A stretch of DNA of 23,533 nt, from assembly GCA_027066695.1 (NCBI GenBank), contig JAMONE010000233.1:1-23533 (forward strand), read 5' to 3'. A program made the translations under genes and the position numbers. This DNA comes from Micavibrio sp. (GTDB taxonomy: Bacteria > Pseudomonadota > Alphaproteobacteria > Micavibrionales > Micavibrionaceae). The notes under the pieces are model-generated. The model was not told the DNA's origin, did not search any database, and saw only the letters and a program-made list of their open reading frames with translations. Below, one piece after another: positions 15,309-23,066 of this stretch (position 1 is its first letter; each line of letters starts with the position of its first letter).

Positions 15309-15815
15309 TTACCCTGGAAGGAAAATTTTGGCGTCCATATTAAACCGTTGATGGGTGCGCATACGAATTGGAAAAACCTGCTTGGTATAATCATCAAGCC
15401 ACTTAATCTCTATATAATCCTTAAATACACGAAGATCTAAAACTTCTTTAGGAACCGCGCTTGGCGTTACCCGACTGCCGTTAAGCCAAATAACCCAGTC
15501 ATCTTCTCTATTAAATAAAATACCACCCAAACTAAGATCACGCGGCCCAATATCAGGTTGAAATTCATCACCTTTTTCAATAGCATCCAGCTCTGCCTGC
15601 GTGGGAGCACGAACAACACCGCGCGAAGATTTTGCATCCATTATCGATTTATACTGCCAATAAGTAAAAAATAATGACGGCATTTTTTCTACTGAAAATT
15701 CAGCTTTTATCTTATCGGAGGCGGCCTCTTTTGCGAAAACAGGCTTCAAAGAGATAACTCCAAAGAAAAGGAGCAATATGCATAATATATTAATTTTAAA
15801 TTTCGTAATCATCAT
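15309..15815 (-). CDS. Small periplasmic protein in the PilP/GspC position
   Basis: A 168-residue protein with an N-terminal signal or anchor (KINILCILLLFFGVISLKPVFA). The mature part ends in a compact domain with GGILFNREDDWVIWLNGSR, then VLDLRVFKDYIEIKWLD and FPIRMRTHQRFNMD. A beta-strand pattern with WxxWLNG and a V.L.W strand is reminiscent of GspC/MshK/PilP homology regions that dock on the secretin. It follows the PilO-like gene by 10 bases, exactly where PilP is expected. Homology to PilP itself is not obvious by eye. The ribosome site is weak (GAAAG), and a second ATG directly follows the first. Confidence 0.75.
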   Translation of the reverse strand: MMITKFKINILCILLLFFGVISLKPVFAKEAASDKIKAEFSVEKMPSLFFTYWQYKSIMDAKSSRGVVRAPTQAELDAIEKGDEFQPDIGPRDLSLGGILFNREDDWVIWLNGSRVTPSAVPKEVLDLRVFKDYIEIKWLDDYTKQVFPIRMRTHQRFNMDAKIFLPG

Positions 15816-15825
15816 ATTACTTTCA

Positions 15826-16467
15826 CTAAAACTTCTTCCCTGGTATTACTTGGGATGTAGGAATAACAGTGCGCCACGACATCTTTAAGCTAGCCTTAAC
15901 AAGCGCAGGATTTGCCCCCGCCGCAATTGCCCGCAAAACAGGCGAGCTAACATCACGCATACGCTGGATATTAATACTATCAAAAGATAAATGCCCCGGA
16001 AATGTCTTGAGCGCGATATCCATATATCTATATACAGAAGCATCATCAAAAGCATTAATCTCAACCTCAACAGGGCTCATCAAAACACTATGGTTCGCCT
16101 TTTTAGCCTCGGGATAATTAAGAATAACTCCAGATTTAAGACTAACAACCGCCGATATAACTTTTGATTCCTCTTGAATATAACTAAACAACTCCTTCGC
16201 ATCACTTCTAGCCTGCGTAGAAAAGAAACCATCATCTTTTAAGGCATTAAAGCTATCGCGCTGTCTATCTAGCTGTTCAAACTCAATTTGCATACGATCA
16301 ATATCTGCGCTAACCACGTTTGTTTGCATTCTTAAATTTCTTAGCTGCCGCTCGTCTTTTACACTTTGCGGAATCATATATAAATAAACACCAACACCAA
16401 GAATAATGTTAATACTAATAAGAATAAAAAGGATGATTAAGCGTTTAAACCCGATTACTTGTATCAT
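15826..16467 (-). CDS. pilO: PilO-like pilus alignment-complex protein
   Basis: A 213-residue bitopic inner-membrane protein. One transmembrane segment lies at residues 8-30 (RLIILFILISINIILGVGVY), followed by a heptad coiled coil (about 34-80) and a periplasmic ferredoxin-like domain containing VEVEINAFDDASVYRYMDIALKTF and LSFDSINIQRM. This is the PilO/MshJ/GspM layout. Its ATG overlaps the stop of the PilMN gene (ATGA), which implies coupled translation and fits the known PilN-PilO heterodimer. Assignment rests on topology and position more than on motif identity. Confidence 0.8.
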   Translation of the reverse strand: MIQVIGFKRLIILFILISINIILGVGVYLYMIPQSVKDERQLRNLRMQTNVVSADIDRMQIEFEQLDRQRDSFNALKDDGFFSTQARSDAKELFSYIQEESKVISAVVSLKSGVILNYPEAKKANHSVLMSPVEVEINAFDDASVYRYMDIALKTFPGHLSFDSINIQRMRDVSSPVLRAIAAGANPALVKASLKMSWRTVIPTSQVIPGKKF

Positions 16468-18053
16468 TTTTCTGGCCCCTCAATGCTGATCTCTGCAACA
16501 TAATCTTGCATAGATTGCGCGCTTTTAGCATCGCCTGTTTCAACAACAATCTCTTCGCTATATTCATAATCTTCAAGCAATTTGGTAATGCTAACCATAT
16601 GATCTGGCAACGATTTTTGCAATCGCCCTTGAAGCATTTCAATCTCTCTATTGCCTTTTTCTGCATTTGTTGTGCTAGGAAAGCTCATCTGCATATCAGC
16701 AAAGAATAATGGTGTTTTTGAATTACTATTCATAATTTTTTGAGCAAAATTCTTTTGTCCTCTCTTAACATCAATACGGTCAATGCGCATATCCCGTCCC
16801 AAAGCCAAACCAACATTATAAAGCAAATGAAGCGCATCTATCTGCTTTTCCTCAAACGCGTCATTCAATGCCAAAGAACTTTGAATAAGCTGTATATCAT
16901 AACCCAAAGACTCTTTACGCTTAATCTCCTTAGAATAGCGCAAATCAAGCTGCATTTTACGCTGCTTAACTTCTTTTATTGATGAATTTATCTCCAAATT
17001 TTGCTGTACATAATCAAACATTTGATAAGCTTGAAATGTGCCGCAAAATAAAAGGACAATAGATGCAAACGCAGCAAGCTGCCTAGGCTTGGAAACACTT
17101 TCGATCTGCTTTGCCTTCATTGGTAAAATGAAGCTGGTCTTGCGCCCTACCCATGCCATATGCAACGCATCCGCATGATAACTTGTATCTTGCACGCCGA
17201 TAGGCAACTTCAAAAGCTTTGCCGCATCCTCAATTGTAACAGAATAAAAATTACAAGGAGTAGTCATCAACTCATCGACAATATCGCCAGTGCCTGACTC
17301 TGATAATAAAATGATATTAAGCCCATCAGAGGGATCAAAACCAAAACGTGAAAGATAGCTCATCGTAGCTTGGAATTCTTGATGGACATCTTTCGCCCAA
17401 GCAAGCGGATCGTCATCATTTTCTACAATCGGAGTCATTCGCGTTAAAGCAAGCTCACCATTGCGAATTACAATTTGACGCAAACCACCATTTTTATGCT
17501 GCCCCATAAATATGGTCCACTGCGCCTTTTCATTATTACCCACCGATAACTTATCCGCCAATTTTTTAATCATATCGGAGGATTCAACAGGAAGCAGGCA
17601 AAACCCGACAATAGCCGCCAAAGAACGGCGCGTTGCCGCCATTGTTTTGGCAAAGGCTTCTGTTGCAGGAACGGCTGCAAAAATATAAATACTACCCGCC
17701 ATAGAACTACTAGTTTTAGCAACCTTCTCCTTCAACGGCAAAGCGGCTCTAATTGGATAATTAGGGAAAGCTACATGTAACTTTCTCTTCACTACATTTT
17801 GCTTATCCATTGCACTAACGCGCGGAATTTTTTCTTTGCGATAATGCTGCTCTACCATATCATTGATAATAAGAACGGGCTTACCACCGCAATCCTTTGA
17901 TATAATAATAGCAACATCTTCTTCAAAATTTTCTACAGACCAAGGCACAGTATCCATAAGCCTAACGCCCTTGGCACTAGTACTGTATATAAACAATGCC
18001 TCATCACAAATCATGAGAACTGTTCTAGATGGTGTAAAAAGAGAAAAAGACAT
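16464..18053 (-). CDS. PilM-PilN fusion (GspL/MshI-like) inner-membrane protein
   Basis: A single 529-residue chain joining functions usually split between two T4P proteins. Residues 1 to about 310 form a cytoplasmic actin-like (PilM/GspL) region, including VEQHYRKEKIPRVS and LAWAKDVHQEFQATMSYL. One transmembrane segment follows (about 326-345, LAAFASIVLLFCGTFQAYQM). After it come a periplasmic coiled coil and a PilN-like domain with IDRIDVKRGQ. T2SS GspL has the same order. The ATG at 18053 is used; an in-frame TTG at 18068, three bases after the PilC stop, would add five residues, and neither has a clear ribosome site. It overlaps the PilO-like gene. Confidence 0.82.
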   Translation of the reverse strand: MSFSLFTPSRTVLMICDEALFIYSTSAKGVRLMDTVPWSVENFEEDVAIIISKDCGGKPVLIINDMVEQHYRKEKIPRVSAMDKQNVVKRKLHVAFPNYPIRAALPLKEKVAKTSSSMAGSIYIFAAVPATEAFAKTMAATRRSLAAIVGFCLLPVESSDMIKKLADKLSVGNNEKAQWTIFMGQHKNGGLRQIVIRNGELALTRMTPIVENDDDPLAWAKDVHQEFQATMSYLSRFGFDPSDGLNIILLSESGTGDIVDELMTTPCNFYSVTIEDAAKLLKLPIGVQDTSYHADALHMAWVGRKTSFILPMKAKQIESVSKPRQLAAFASIVLLFCGTFQAYQMFDYVQQNLEINSSIKEVKQRKMQLDLRYSKEIKRKESLGYDIQLIQSSLALNDAFEEKQIDALHLLYNVGLALGRDMRIDRIDVKRGQKNFAQKIMNSNSKTPLFFADMQMSFPSTTNAEKGNREIEMLQGRLQKSLPDHMVSITKLLEDYEYSEEIVVETGDAKSAQSMQDYVAEISIEGPEK

Positions 18054-18071
18054 ATAAAAAACACTCAAAAA

Positions 18072-19298
18072 TTAAAATTCTACCATAGTACCCAAATTCA
18101 TATAAATAGGCCCAAGCGACCCTGCGGCGATCCATATAATTACACCAGCCAGTATAATTGTTAATATTGGCTGGATCATCTCAATTAATGCATCGATAGC
18201 CTCATCGACATCCTTGGTATAAAATTCAGACACCTGATTAAGCACCTCGGAGAGCTTACCAGATTCTTCACCTATTTTAACCATACGAATAACCATACTT
18301 GGGAACTCACCCGAAGCATTTAGCGCATCAGACAAGGGGCTACCTGATTGAACATAGTACTCAACCCCCTCCATAGCGTCTATCAAGACAAGGTTAGACA
18401 CCGTTTCTCGTGAAGATTTCAGTCCGCTAATAACATCTATTCCACTTGCAAATAAAGATGCAAAAGTCTGTGAGTAACGTGCAATAGTTATCTTTCTTAT
18501 GATATTTCCAGCCAATGGCATCTTCAAATACAGCGAATCAATTTTATAAGCAATCGTATTAGAAGACTTTCTTGCGATAATAAAGCCCATAATTAGCATT
18601 AAGGGAAAAACTATAACAATCAAAGTTCCGTATATCGGTATGCCTAGTAGATAAAATTGCGGCTGAACGAAGAAATTAGATGTAGCAATAAGAGCAATCG
18701 AAAACCACGGCAATTCAATATCAAGGTATTTTAAAAATCCAACGATCTGCGGCACAACAATACTCATCATAAATATAACAACGCCAAGAACAACTACAGC
18801 TGTAATTGTAGGGCCACGAGTAGCCTTTTTGATTTTGGATTGCATAGCATCAACCCATTTCAGATAAAATTCTAATTGCTTGTATGCCGCAGTTAAATCG
18901 CCTGTTTCCTCTCCTGATTTAATAAGAGAGACATATAATGCTTTAAAAACTTTAGGATGCTTTTCCATAGCCTCAGACAATGAGAAACCATCACGTACAT
19001 CGCGGTGAATTTCACTTATCATATCGCGGAACTGATCGCTTTCTGCGCCATCACGTATATCCGAAAGCGCATCTAATAGCGGAACACCCGCATCTTGCAT
19101 TTGCTTCATATGTATGAAGAACTGGATAAGATCGCGAATTTTGACCTTTGTTCGGGAAAGCCCTGCAAAAGCTTTTCTCTTATTACTTAAACATGAGCAT
19201 TGAACAAGCTCCAGCCCAGCCGTTTGAAGCTGATTATATAAATCGACTTCATTAACAGCAGAGATATTCCCGCGGACAGGTCGGCCTCTAACATTCAC
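18072..19298 (-). CDS. pilC: PilC/GspF-type platform protein; true start probably an ATC at 19322
   Basis: Polytopic inner-membrane platform of the pilus machine. Two GspF repeats are visible: FIHMKQMQDAGVPLLDALSDI with GEETGDL, and the second with SQTFASLFASGIDVISGL and GEESGKLSEVL. They are separated by a transmembrane segment (AVVVLGVVIFMMSIVVPQI), and the last helix is ILTIILAGVIIWIAAGSLGP. The first ordinary start codon in frame is GTG at 19298, but it has no ribosome site and cuts the conserved N-terminus. Eight codons upstream the frame reads IERYKYRAVNVRGRPVRGNI, the usual GspF start with Ile (ATC) where Met is expected, 9 bases after AAGGA. An in-frame stop (TAA) lies just before. 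Confidence 0.92.
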   Translation of the reverse strand: MNVRGRPVRGNISAVNEVDLYNQLQTAGLELVQCSCLSNKRKAFAGLSRTKVKIRDLIQFFIHMKQMQDAGVPLLDALSDIRDGAESDQFRDMISEIHRDVRDGFSLSEAMEKHPKVFKALYVSLIKSGEETGDLTAAYKQLEFYLKWVDAMQSKIKKATRGPTITAVVVLGVVIFMMSIVVPQIVGFLKYLDIELPWFSIALIATSNFFVQPQFYLLGIPIYGTLIVIVFPLMLIMGFIIARKSSNTIAYKIDSLYLKMPLAGNIIRKITIARYSQTFASLFASGIDVISGLKSSRETVSNLVLIDAMEGVEYYVQSGSPLSDALNASGEFPSMVIRMVKIGEESGKLSEVLNQVSEFYTKDVDEAIDALIEMIQPILTIILAGVIIWIAAGSLGPIYMNLGTMVEF

Positions 19299-19331
19299 AG
19301 CTCTATATTTATAACGTTCGATAACAGTTAT

Positions 19332-19336
19332 TCCTT
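19332..19336 (-). promoter_or_regulatory. Ribosome binding site pointing to a non-AUG start of the PilC/GspF gene
   Basis: AAGGA on the minus strand. It is 9 bases before the ATC at 19322 and 33 bases before the GTG at 19298, so it can only serve a start near 19322. Confidence 0.6.
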
Positions 19337-19362
19337 CAGAAAAATTTTATGCCAAGTAGAGA

Positions 19363-21243
19363 TTACACTCTTAGATCAACAACTTTCGCCAGCGCATCCA
19401 AATCAGTAACACCATCAAGCACCTTTAGAATGCCATCGTCCTTCATACTTTTGAAGCCCTTTTTTAGTGCAAGAGCTTTTAATTCAGCTTTTGATTCATT
19501 TCTGGCTATAACTTCGTTGAGTTCTTCATCAAAAAGAAGTATTTCTACAACGGCCACACGCCCCTTATAACCGCAGCCACCACAAGCCATACACTCGCCC
19601 TGCCCTGTTTTGTATATATTAGGAGCGTTTGGTACATCAATTCCAAGAATTTTGCACTCTTGAGCGCTAGGGCTATGTTCAACTTTACAGCTACTGCACA
19701 GCCTACGCGCAAGACGCTGCGCAAACACAGCCGTAATCGCACCAGCAAGCATTCCAGGCTTCATTCCTAAATCAAGTAAACGCGGAATTGCACCAAACGA
19801 ATCATTAGTATGCAAAGACGTATAAACCTGATGGCCTGTCATAGCCGCCTTCAATGCCATTTCCGCCGTGGTTTTATCACGAACCTCACCAATAAAGATG
19901 ATATCAGGGTCTTGACGAAGCAGTGCCTTAATACCATCGGCAAATTCCAAAACGCCTTCACGCACGTGCGTTTGTCTAATCATAGGCAATGAATACTCAA
20001 CAGGGTCTTCCAATGTTTGGATATTAACCTCAACATCATTAATTTCATTCAGCATTGAATAAAGTGAAGTTGTCTTACCGCTACCGGTTGGACCCGTAAC
20101 AATGATAATCCCTTCTGGCTTTGAGTTAGCACTGGCAATCTTAGCCATATTCTCTTCACTAAAACCAAGATCGGATAGCGGCATAATGCTTGAGCTTTTG
20201 TCCAAAACCCGCAGCACAATATTTTCTCCATGCACAGTTGGCAGCGAGGAAACACGGAAATCAGCTTCACGACCACCAACATTCATACTAAAGCGGCCAT
20301 CTTGCGGACTTAATTTATCAGCAATATTCATCTCTGACATGATTTTTATACGTTGAGAAATCCCGTTCCAATGCTGCTTATGTAATATCTGTGCAGTATA
20401 TAAAACACCATCCAAACGATAGCGCAAACGAACAAAGTTATCCTCTGGCTCAAAGTGTAAATCGGAGACCCCCAACTTAACAGCATCAAAAACAAGCGCA
20501 TTAACAAGGCGCACAATAGGATGAGAAAAAGCCTCGCTCTCATCTAAAGAGGCTACGTCTTTTTGCTCTTTACCCTCCTCCAACTCATCCAATATACCTT
20601 TAATAGAGCTGGCATAGCCATATGCTGCGTCAATTGCCTCGGCCAAAATTGCCGAAGTTGTTACCATCTGCTTGATTTGAAGGTTTTTAGGCAAGTAACG
20701 ACGAAGAGTATCAAGCGCAACCACATCATAAGGATCAGACATCGCAACATGCACTTCATCATCTTTTAATAATATCGGCAGCACCTGATGCTGCACCGCC
20801 ATAGCTTTTTTAAGCAACGCTAATGCCTCGCCATCAACAATAGTATTGCGCGGATCAAAAACACCAAACCCTGAGGTTTCAGCCAAAAATGCACTTAAAA
20901 CACCTTCATCAATAAAGCCTAAATCAACAAGAATCTCACCAAGCATTTTGCCTGATATCTTCTTTTCCTGTAGAGCGACATTAAGCTGATCTTCCGTGAT
21001 AAGCCCCATGGAAACCATGCGCTCCCCCATACGGCCTTTATTACCAGCGCCCTGAGAATCTTGCCCCTCTGCATCAGCATCCGTGATTTGCAAATTATGG
21101 GAAAACGCTTGCAACGCCGTGCCTACATTCGGCTCAGCGACAGCGACATCATCAATAATTTCAACATCAACCTCTTTTTCCACGCTTATGTCAACGATAT
21201 CAGTATTGCATTCCTCTATATTTGTTAGTTCAATATCTTCCAT
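19363..21243 (-). CDS. pilB: PilB/GspE-type pilus assembly ATPase
   Basis: Cytoplasmic hexameric extension motor. An unusual acidic, low-complexity leader (residues 1-65) precedes an MshE-type N-domain (about 70-205, GRMGERMVSMGLITEDQLNVAL and MLGEILVDLGFID). That domain type binds cyclic di-GMP in some family members. The ATPase core has Walker A GPTGSGKTT (384-392), Asp box TLEDPVEYS, Walker B DPDIIFIGEVRD (445-456) and His box TGHQVYTSLHTND. The four zinc cysteines are Cys516, Cys519, Cys551 and Cys554. It is the first gene of the pilus operon. No strong ribosome site is seen directly before the ATG. GspE is an alternative name, but PilT/PilU in the same operon favour pili. Confidence 0.95.
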   Translation of the reverse strand: MEDIELTNIEECNTDIVDISVEKEVDVEIIDDVAVAEPNVGTALQAFSHNLQITDADAEGQDSQGAGNKGRMGERMVSMGLITEDQLNVALQEKKISGKMLGEILVDLGFIDEGVLSAFLAETSGFGVFDPRNTIVDGEALALLKKAMAVQHQVLPILLKDDEVHVAMSDPYDVVALDTLRRYLPKNLQIKQMVTTSAILAEAIDAAYGYASSIKGILDELEEGKEQKDVASLDESEAFSHPIVRLVNALVFDAVKLGVSDLHFEPEDNFVRLRYRLDGVLYTAQILHKQHWNGISQRIKIMSEMNIADKLSPQDGRFSMNVGGREADFRVSSLPTVHGENIVLRVLDKSSSIMPLSDLGFSEENMAKIASANSKPEGIIIVTGPTGSGKTTSLYSMLNEINDVEVNIQTLEDPVEYSLPMIRQTHVREGVLEFADGIKALLRQDPDIIFIGEVRDKTTAEMALKAAMTGHQVYTSLHTNDSFGAIPRLLDLGMKPGMLAGAITAVFAQRLARRLCSSCKVEHSPSAQECKILGIDVPNAPNIYKTGQGECMACGGCGYKGRVAVVEILLFDEELNEVIARNESKAELKALALKKGFKSMKDDGILKVLDGVTDLDALAKVVDLRV

Positions 21244-21357
21244 ATCTAATAGACCAAACCTTTACTATGAATATCCAATAAAAAATACGCAGAAAACTAG
21301 AGAGTAATTCTTCAACTGTTTTATCAGGAAATAGTTAACTTTTATATAAGGAATAAG

Positions 21358-21386
21358 AAAAAAGCGCATAACATCACATTACGCGC
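21358..21386 (-). terminator. Rho-independent terminator of glnII
   Basis: On the minus strand an 8-bp stem, GCGCGTAA with TTATGCGC (one G-T pair), encloses a 7-base loop and is followed by six T residues. It lies about 25 bases beyond the glutamine synthetase stop and isolates it from the pilus operon that begins at 21243. Confidence 0.85.
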
Positions 21387-21411
21387 CTTTCTTGTAAATT
21401 AACAGTCGAAT

Positions 21412-22527
21412 TTAAGCTGCTACTGTTACCTTTTTCACATTCTCACGTGGCCATGATGAGAATTCCATAATGCTTTCATCAACACCACATATAGTTGTGC
21501 ATAAACGCGCAGAAATAAGGTATGGATCAGCATTTGCACCTGGACGGCGATCTTCAAAATAACCATATCCTTTTTGCGCTACAAGTTGCGGAATACGGAT
21601 TGAACATCCGCGATCAGCAGTACCAGCCCTAAACGTATCAATATCACATGTTTCATGAGCGCCAGTTAAGCGGCGATCCAAAGCATGGCCATAAAGTTTG
21701 ATATGCTCTTGATGCTTACCTGATAATGCCTTAACCGCAGCGTCAATTGCCGCTTTACCTTTTTCCTTATCACGAGTATCTTTTGTCGAGAAGTTAGTGT
21801 GCATCCCCGCGCCATTCCAATCACCTGTAATAGGCTTGTTATGGGTAGATATTGTAACACCATAATCCTCGGCAATACGGTATAACAACCAACGCGCAAG
21901 CCACATATCATCAGATACTCTCAACGCACCGTTATCTTCTTCTTCAGAACCACGGAAACCAATTTGGAATTCCCATTGCCCTGGCATAACTTCTGCATTA
22001 ATGCCATAGAATAAAAGCCCGACACTTAGACAGGCTTCTGCGTGGTCTTCGGCAATATCACGGCCAAATACTTCATCCGCGCCAACGCCGCAATAATATG
22101 GGCCTTGAGGACCAGGGAATCCACCTTTTTCAGGCCAACCAAGAGGCTGTCTTCCTTTGAACATTGTGTATTCCTGCTCAAACCCGCACCATGGTTCTTG
22201 AGAAAGCGCACCAGCATCAAGTACAGCGCGTAATTGTGCGCGTGAATTTGATTCGTGAGCACTGCCGTCTGGATTGTAAACTTCACATAAAACAAGAAAA
22301 TTACCTTCGCCGCGAATAGGGTCTGTTACAAGCTTTACAGGTTTTAAAATACAATCTGAATCTTCACCCTCAGCTTGCCCTGTTGATGAGCCGTCAAAGC
22401 TCCATTCAGGGAAATCTTCGATAGACGGATTAGATCCAAAATTAACCACCCGCGCTTTTGATCGCAAATGACGTGTTGGGGTATTACCATCAAGCCAAAT
22501 ATATTCAGCCATAGTAAAATTAGACAT
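21412..22527 (-). CDS. glnII: Glutamine synthetase type II (eukaryote-like)
   Basis: ATP-dependent amidation of glutamate. At 371 residues it has the length of GSII, not the ~470-residue GlnA. GSII blocks are PEWSFDGSSTGQAEGEDSD (40-58), GFEQEYT with metal-ligand glutamates 117 and 119, NAEVMPGQWEFQIG (178-190), ISTHNKPITGDWNGAGMHTN and the adenylate/phosphate arginine region GCSIRIPQLVAQKGYGYFEDRRPG (ending near 330). There is no adenylylation loop, so control should be transcriptional. AGAAC-spaced GGAG lies just before the ATG. In rhizobia glnII is under NtrC and sigma54; a possible sigma54 site lies upstream here. It is transcribed alone, between its terminator and the repeat region. Confidence 0.96.
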   Translation of the reverse strand: MSNFTMAEYIWLDGNTPTRHLRSKARVVNFGSNPSIEDFPEWSFDGSSTGQAEGEDSDCILKPVKLVTDPIRGEGNFLVLCEVYNPDGSAHESNSRAQLRAVLDAGALSQEPWCGFEQEYTMFKGRQPLGWPEKGGFPGPQGPYYCGVGADEVFGRDIAEDHAEACLSVGLLFYGINAEVMPGQWEFQIGFRGSEEEDNGALRVSDDMWLARWLLYRIAEDYGVTISTHNKPITGDWNGAGMHTNFSTKDTRDKEKGKAAIDAAVKALSGKHQEHIKLYGHALDRRLTGAHETCDIDTFRAGTADRGCSIRIPQLVAQKGYGYFEDRRPGANADPYLISARLCTTICGVDESIMEFSSWPRENVKKVTVAA

Positions 22528-22639
22528 TTAAGTTCTCCATTGTTCAAAATCATGATTTTCAAAATTATAATTAATGCATTGCACAACCATTATCGAGAAT
22601 CAATAGATTTCATAAAACAAAATGAAGCCCCCCACCGCA

Positions 22640-22655
22640 AGCATCAAGAAAGCCA
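22640..22655 (-). promoter_or_regulatory. Possible sigma54 (-24/-12) promoter of glnII
   Basis: Minus strand TGGCTTTCTTGATGCT has GG and GC elements exactly 10 bases apart and TGGC at -24. The -12 is ATGC rather than TTGC. It would give a leader of about 100 bases. A TATAAT nearer the gene is a sigma70 alternative. Confidence 0.3.
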
Positions 22656-22658
22656 CCT

Positions 22659-22675
22659 CGTCATTGCGAGCATAG
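22659..22675 (+). repeat. Fragment of the GTCATTGCGAG palindromic repeat
   Basis: CGTCATTGCGAGCATAG repeats the left end of the element at 2508-2533 but lacks the CGCGGCAATC end, so it is a half copy. It lies immediately upstream of the glnII control region. Confidence 0.55.
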
Positions 22676-22689
22676 TAAGAGTAATATTA

Positions 22690-22706
22690 GGGGCAGAACC
22701 TATTAA
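22690..22706 (+). repeat. Degenerate copy of the GGCTCAGGACCTATTAA repeat
   Basis: GGGGCAGAACCTATTAA differs at 3 of 17 positions from the copies at 22916 and 23295, has the same orientation, and like the last copy follows a TNA trinucleotide (TTA here, CTA there). Confidence 0.55.
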
Positions 22707-22720
22707 ATTCATAACGTTCT

Positions 22721-22817
22721 GTTGCCCATTAATGGCGCAGATACGCGGCAAGCAAGCGCAAACGGGGTTTGCCCCGATAAGCTTGCTTGCCGCGTAGATG
22801 TGGTATTAATGGGCAAC
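22721..22817. repeat. Large composite hairpin (97 bases)
   Basis: The outer stem has 13 perfect base pairs, GTTGCCCATTAAT (22721-22733) with its complement (22805-22817). The inner stem has 16 perfect base pairs, TACGCGGCAAGCAAGC (22742-22757) with 22781-22796. The 8 x 8 internal loop can still form several GC, AU and GU pairs. The apical 23 bases can fold as CGGGG-TTTG-CCCCG or, exclusively, as GCAAAC-GGG-GTTTGC. A further CCCC-TTTT-GGGG follows at 22817-22828. No T run follows, so it is not a simple terminator. Confidence 0.85.
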
Positions 22818-22847
22818 CCCTTTTGGGGCGCGGCATATTTTTGATTC

Positions 22848-22906
22848 TACGCCTTCAAAGTGCTTGACCGTAGCTACGGCTATGCCCTGCGCACTTTTCA
22901 AGCGTA
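22848..22906. repeat. Imperfect dyad with a perfect palindromic centre
   Basis: Arms 22848-22863 and 22891-22906 pair at 13 of 16 positions; the outer TACGC/GCGTA and inner AAAGTGC/GCACTTT parts are perfect. The loop contains the 12-base palindrome CCGTAGCTACGG (22868-22879). Confidence 0.7.
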
Positions 22907-22915
22907 TTATCTAAA

Positions 22916-22932
22916 GGCTCAGGACCTATTAA
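22916..22932 (+). repeat. Exact direct repeat GGCTCAGGACCTATTAA, copy 2
   Basis: Identical over 17 bases to the copy at 23295-23311, same orientation, 379 bases apart. Together they enclose the 69-residue gene. Confidence 0.85.
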
Positions 22933-23066
22933 ACCTGTTGATAGAATAATGCCATAGATACCTTGCATAGAAATCATTATGAGGTATATAAGAATCTTAA
23001 GAACTATGAGAAAAGTAATCGTTCTAGGTCTGTTTGGGACGATGGGCGTGATAAGGAAAAATTTTA

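Larger units (their letters stand above)
22528..23066. other. Non-coding, repeat-dense interval
   Basis: No convincing gene is seen in these 539 bases. The part next to glnII holds its probable control region. From 22659 on it is a mosaic: a fragment of the GTCATTGCGAG repeat, a degenerate 17-mer repeat, a large composite hairpin, a second imperfect dyad and an exact 17-mer repeat, each listed separately. Open frames across the palindromes lack starts and ribosome sites. Confidence 0.7.

Noticed and set aside
19363..21243. Type II secretion system reading of the whole locus
   Set aside because: PilT and PilU retraction motors, an MshL-type secretin and only one pilin favour a retractile pilus; no GspG-K pseudopilin set is present in the window.
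22468..22797. 109-codon plus-strand frame overlapping the glnII start and the large hairpin
   Set aside because: It runs antisense through the glnII start and control region and then through the palindrome; no ribosome site and low-complexity translation.
22721..22828. Large hairpin as a simple rho-independent terminator
   Set aside because: No T run follows on either strand and the stem is far longer and more complex than needed; no gene ends next to it in the right direction.
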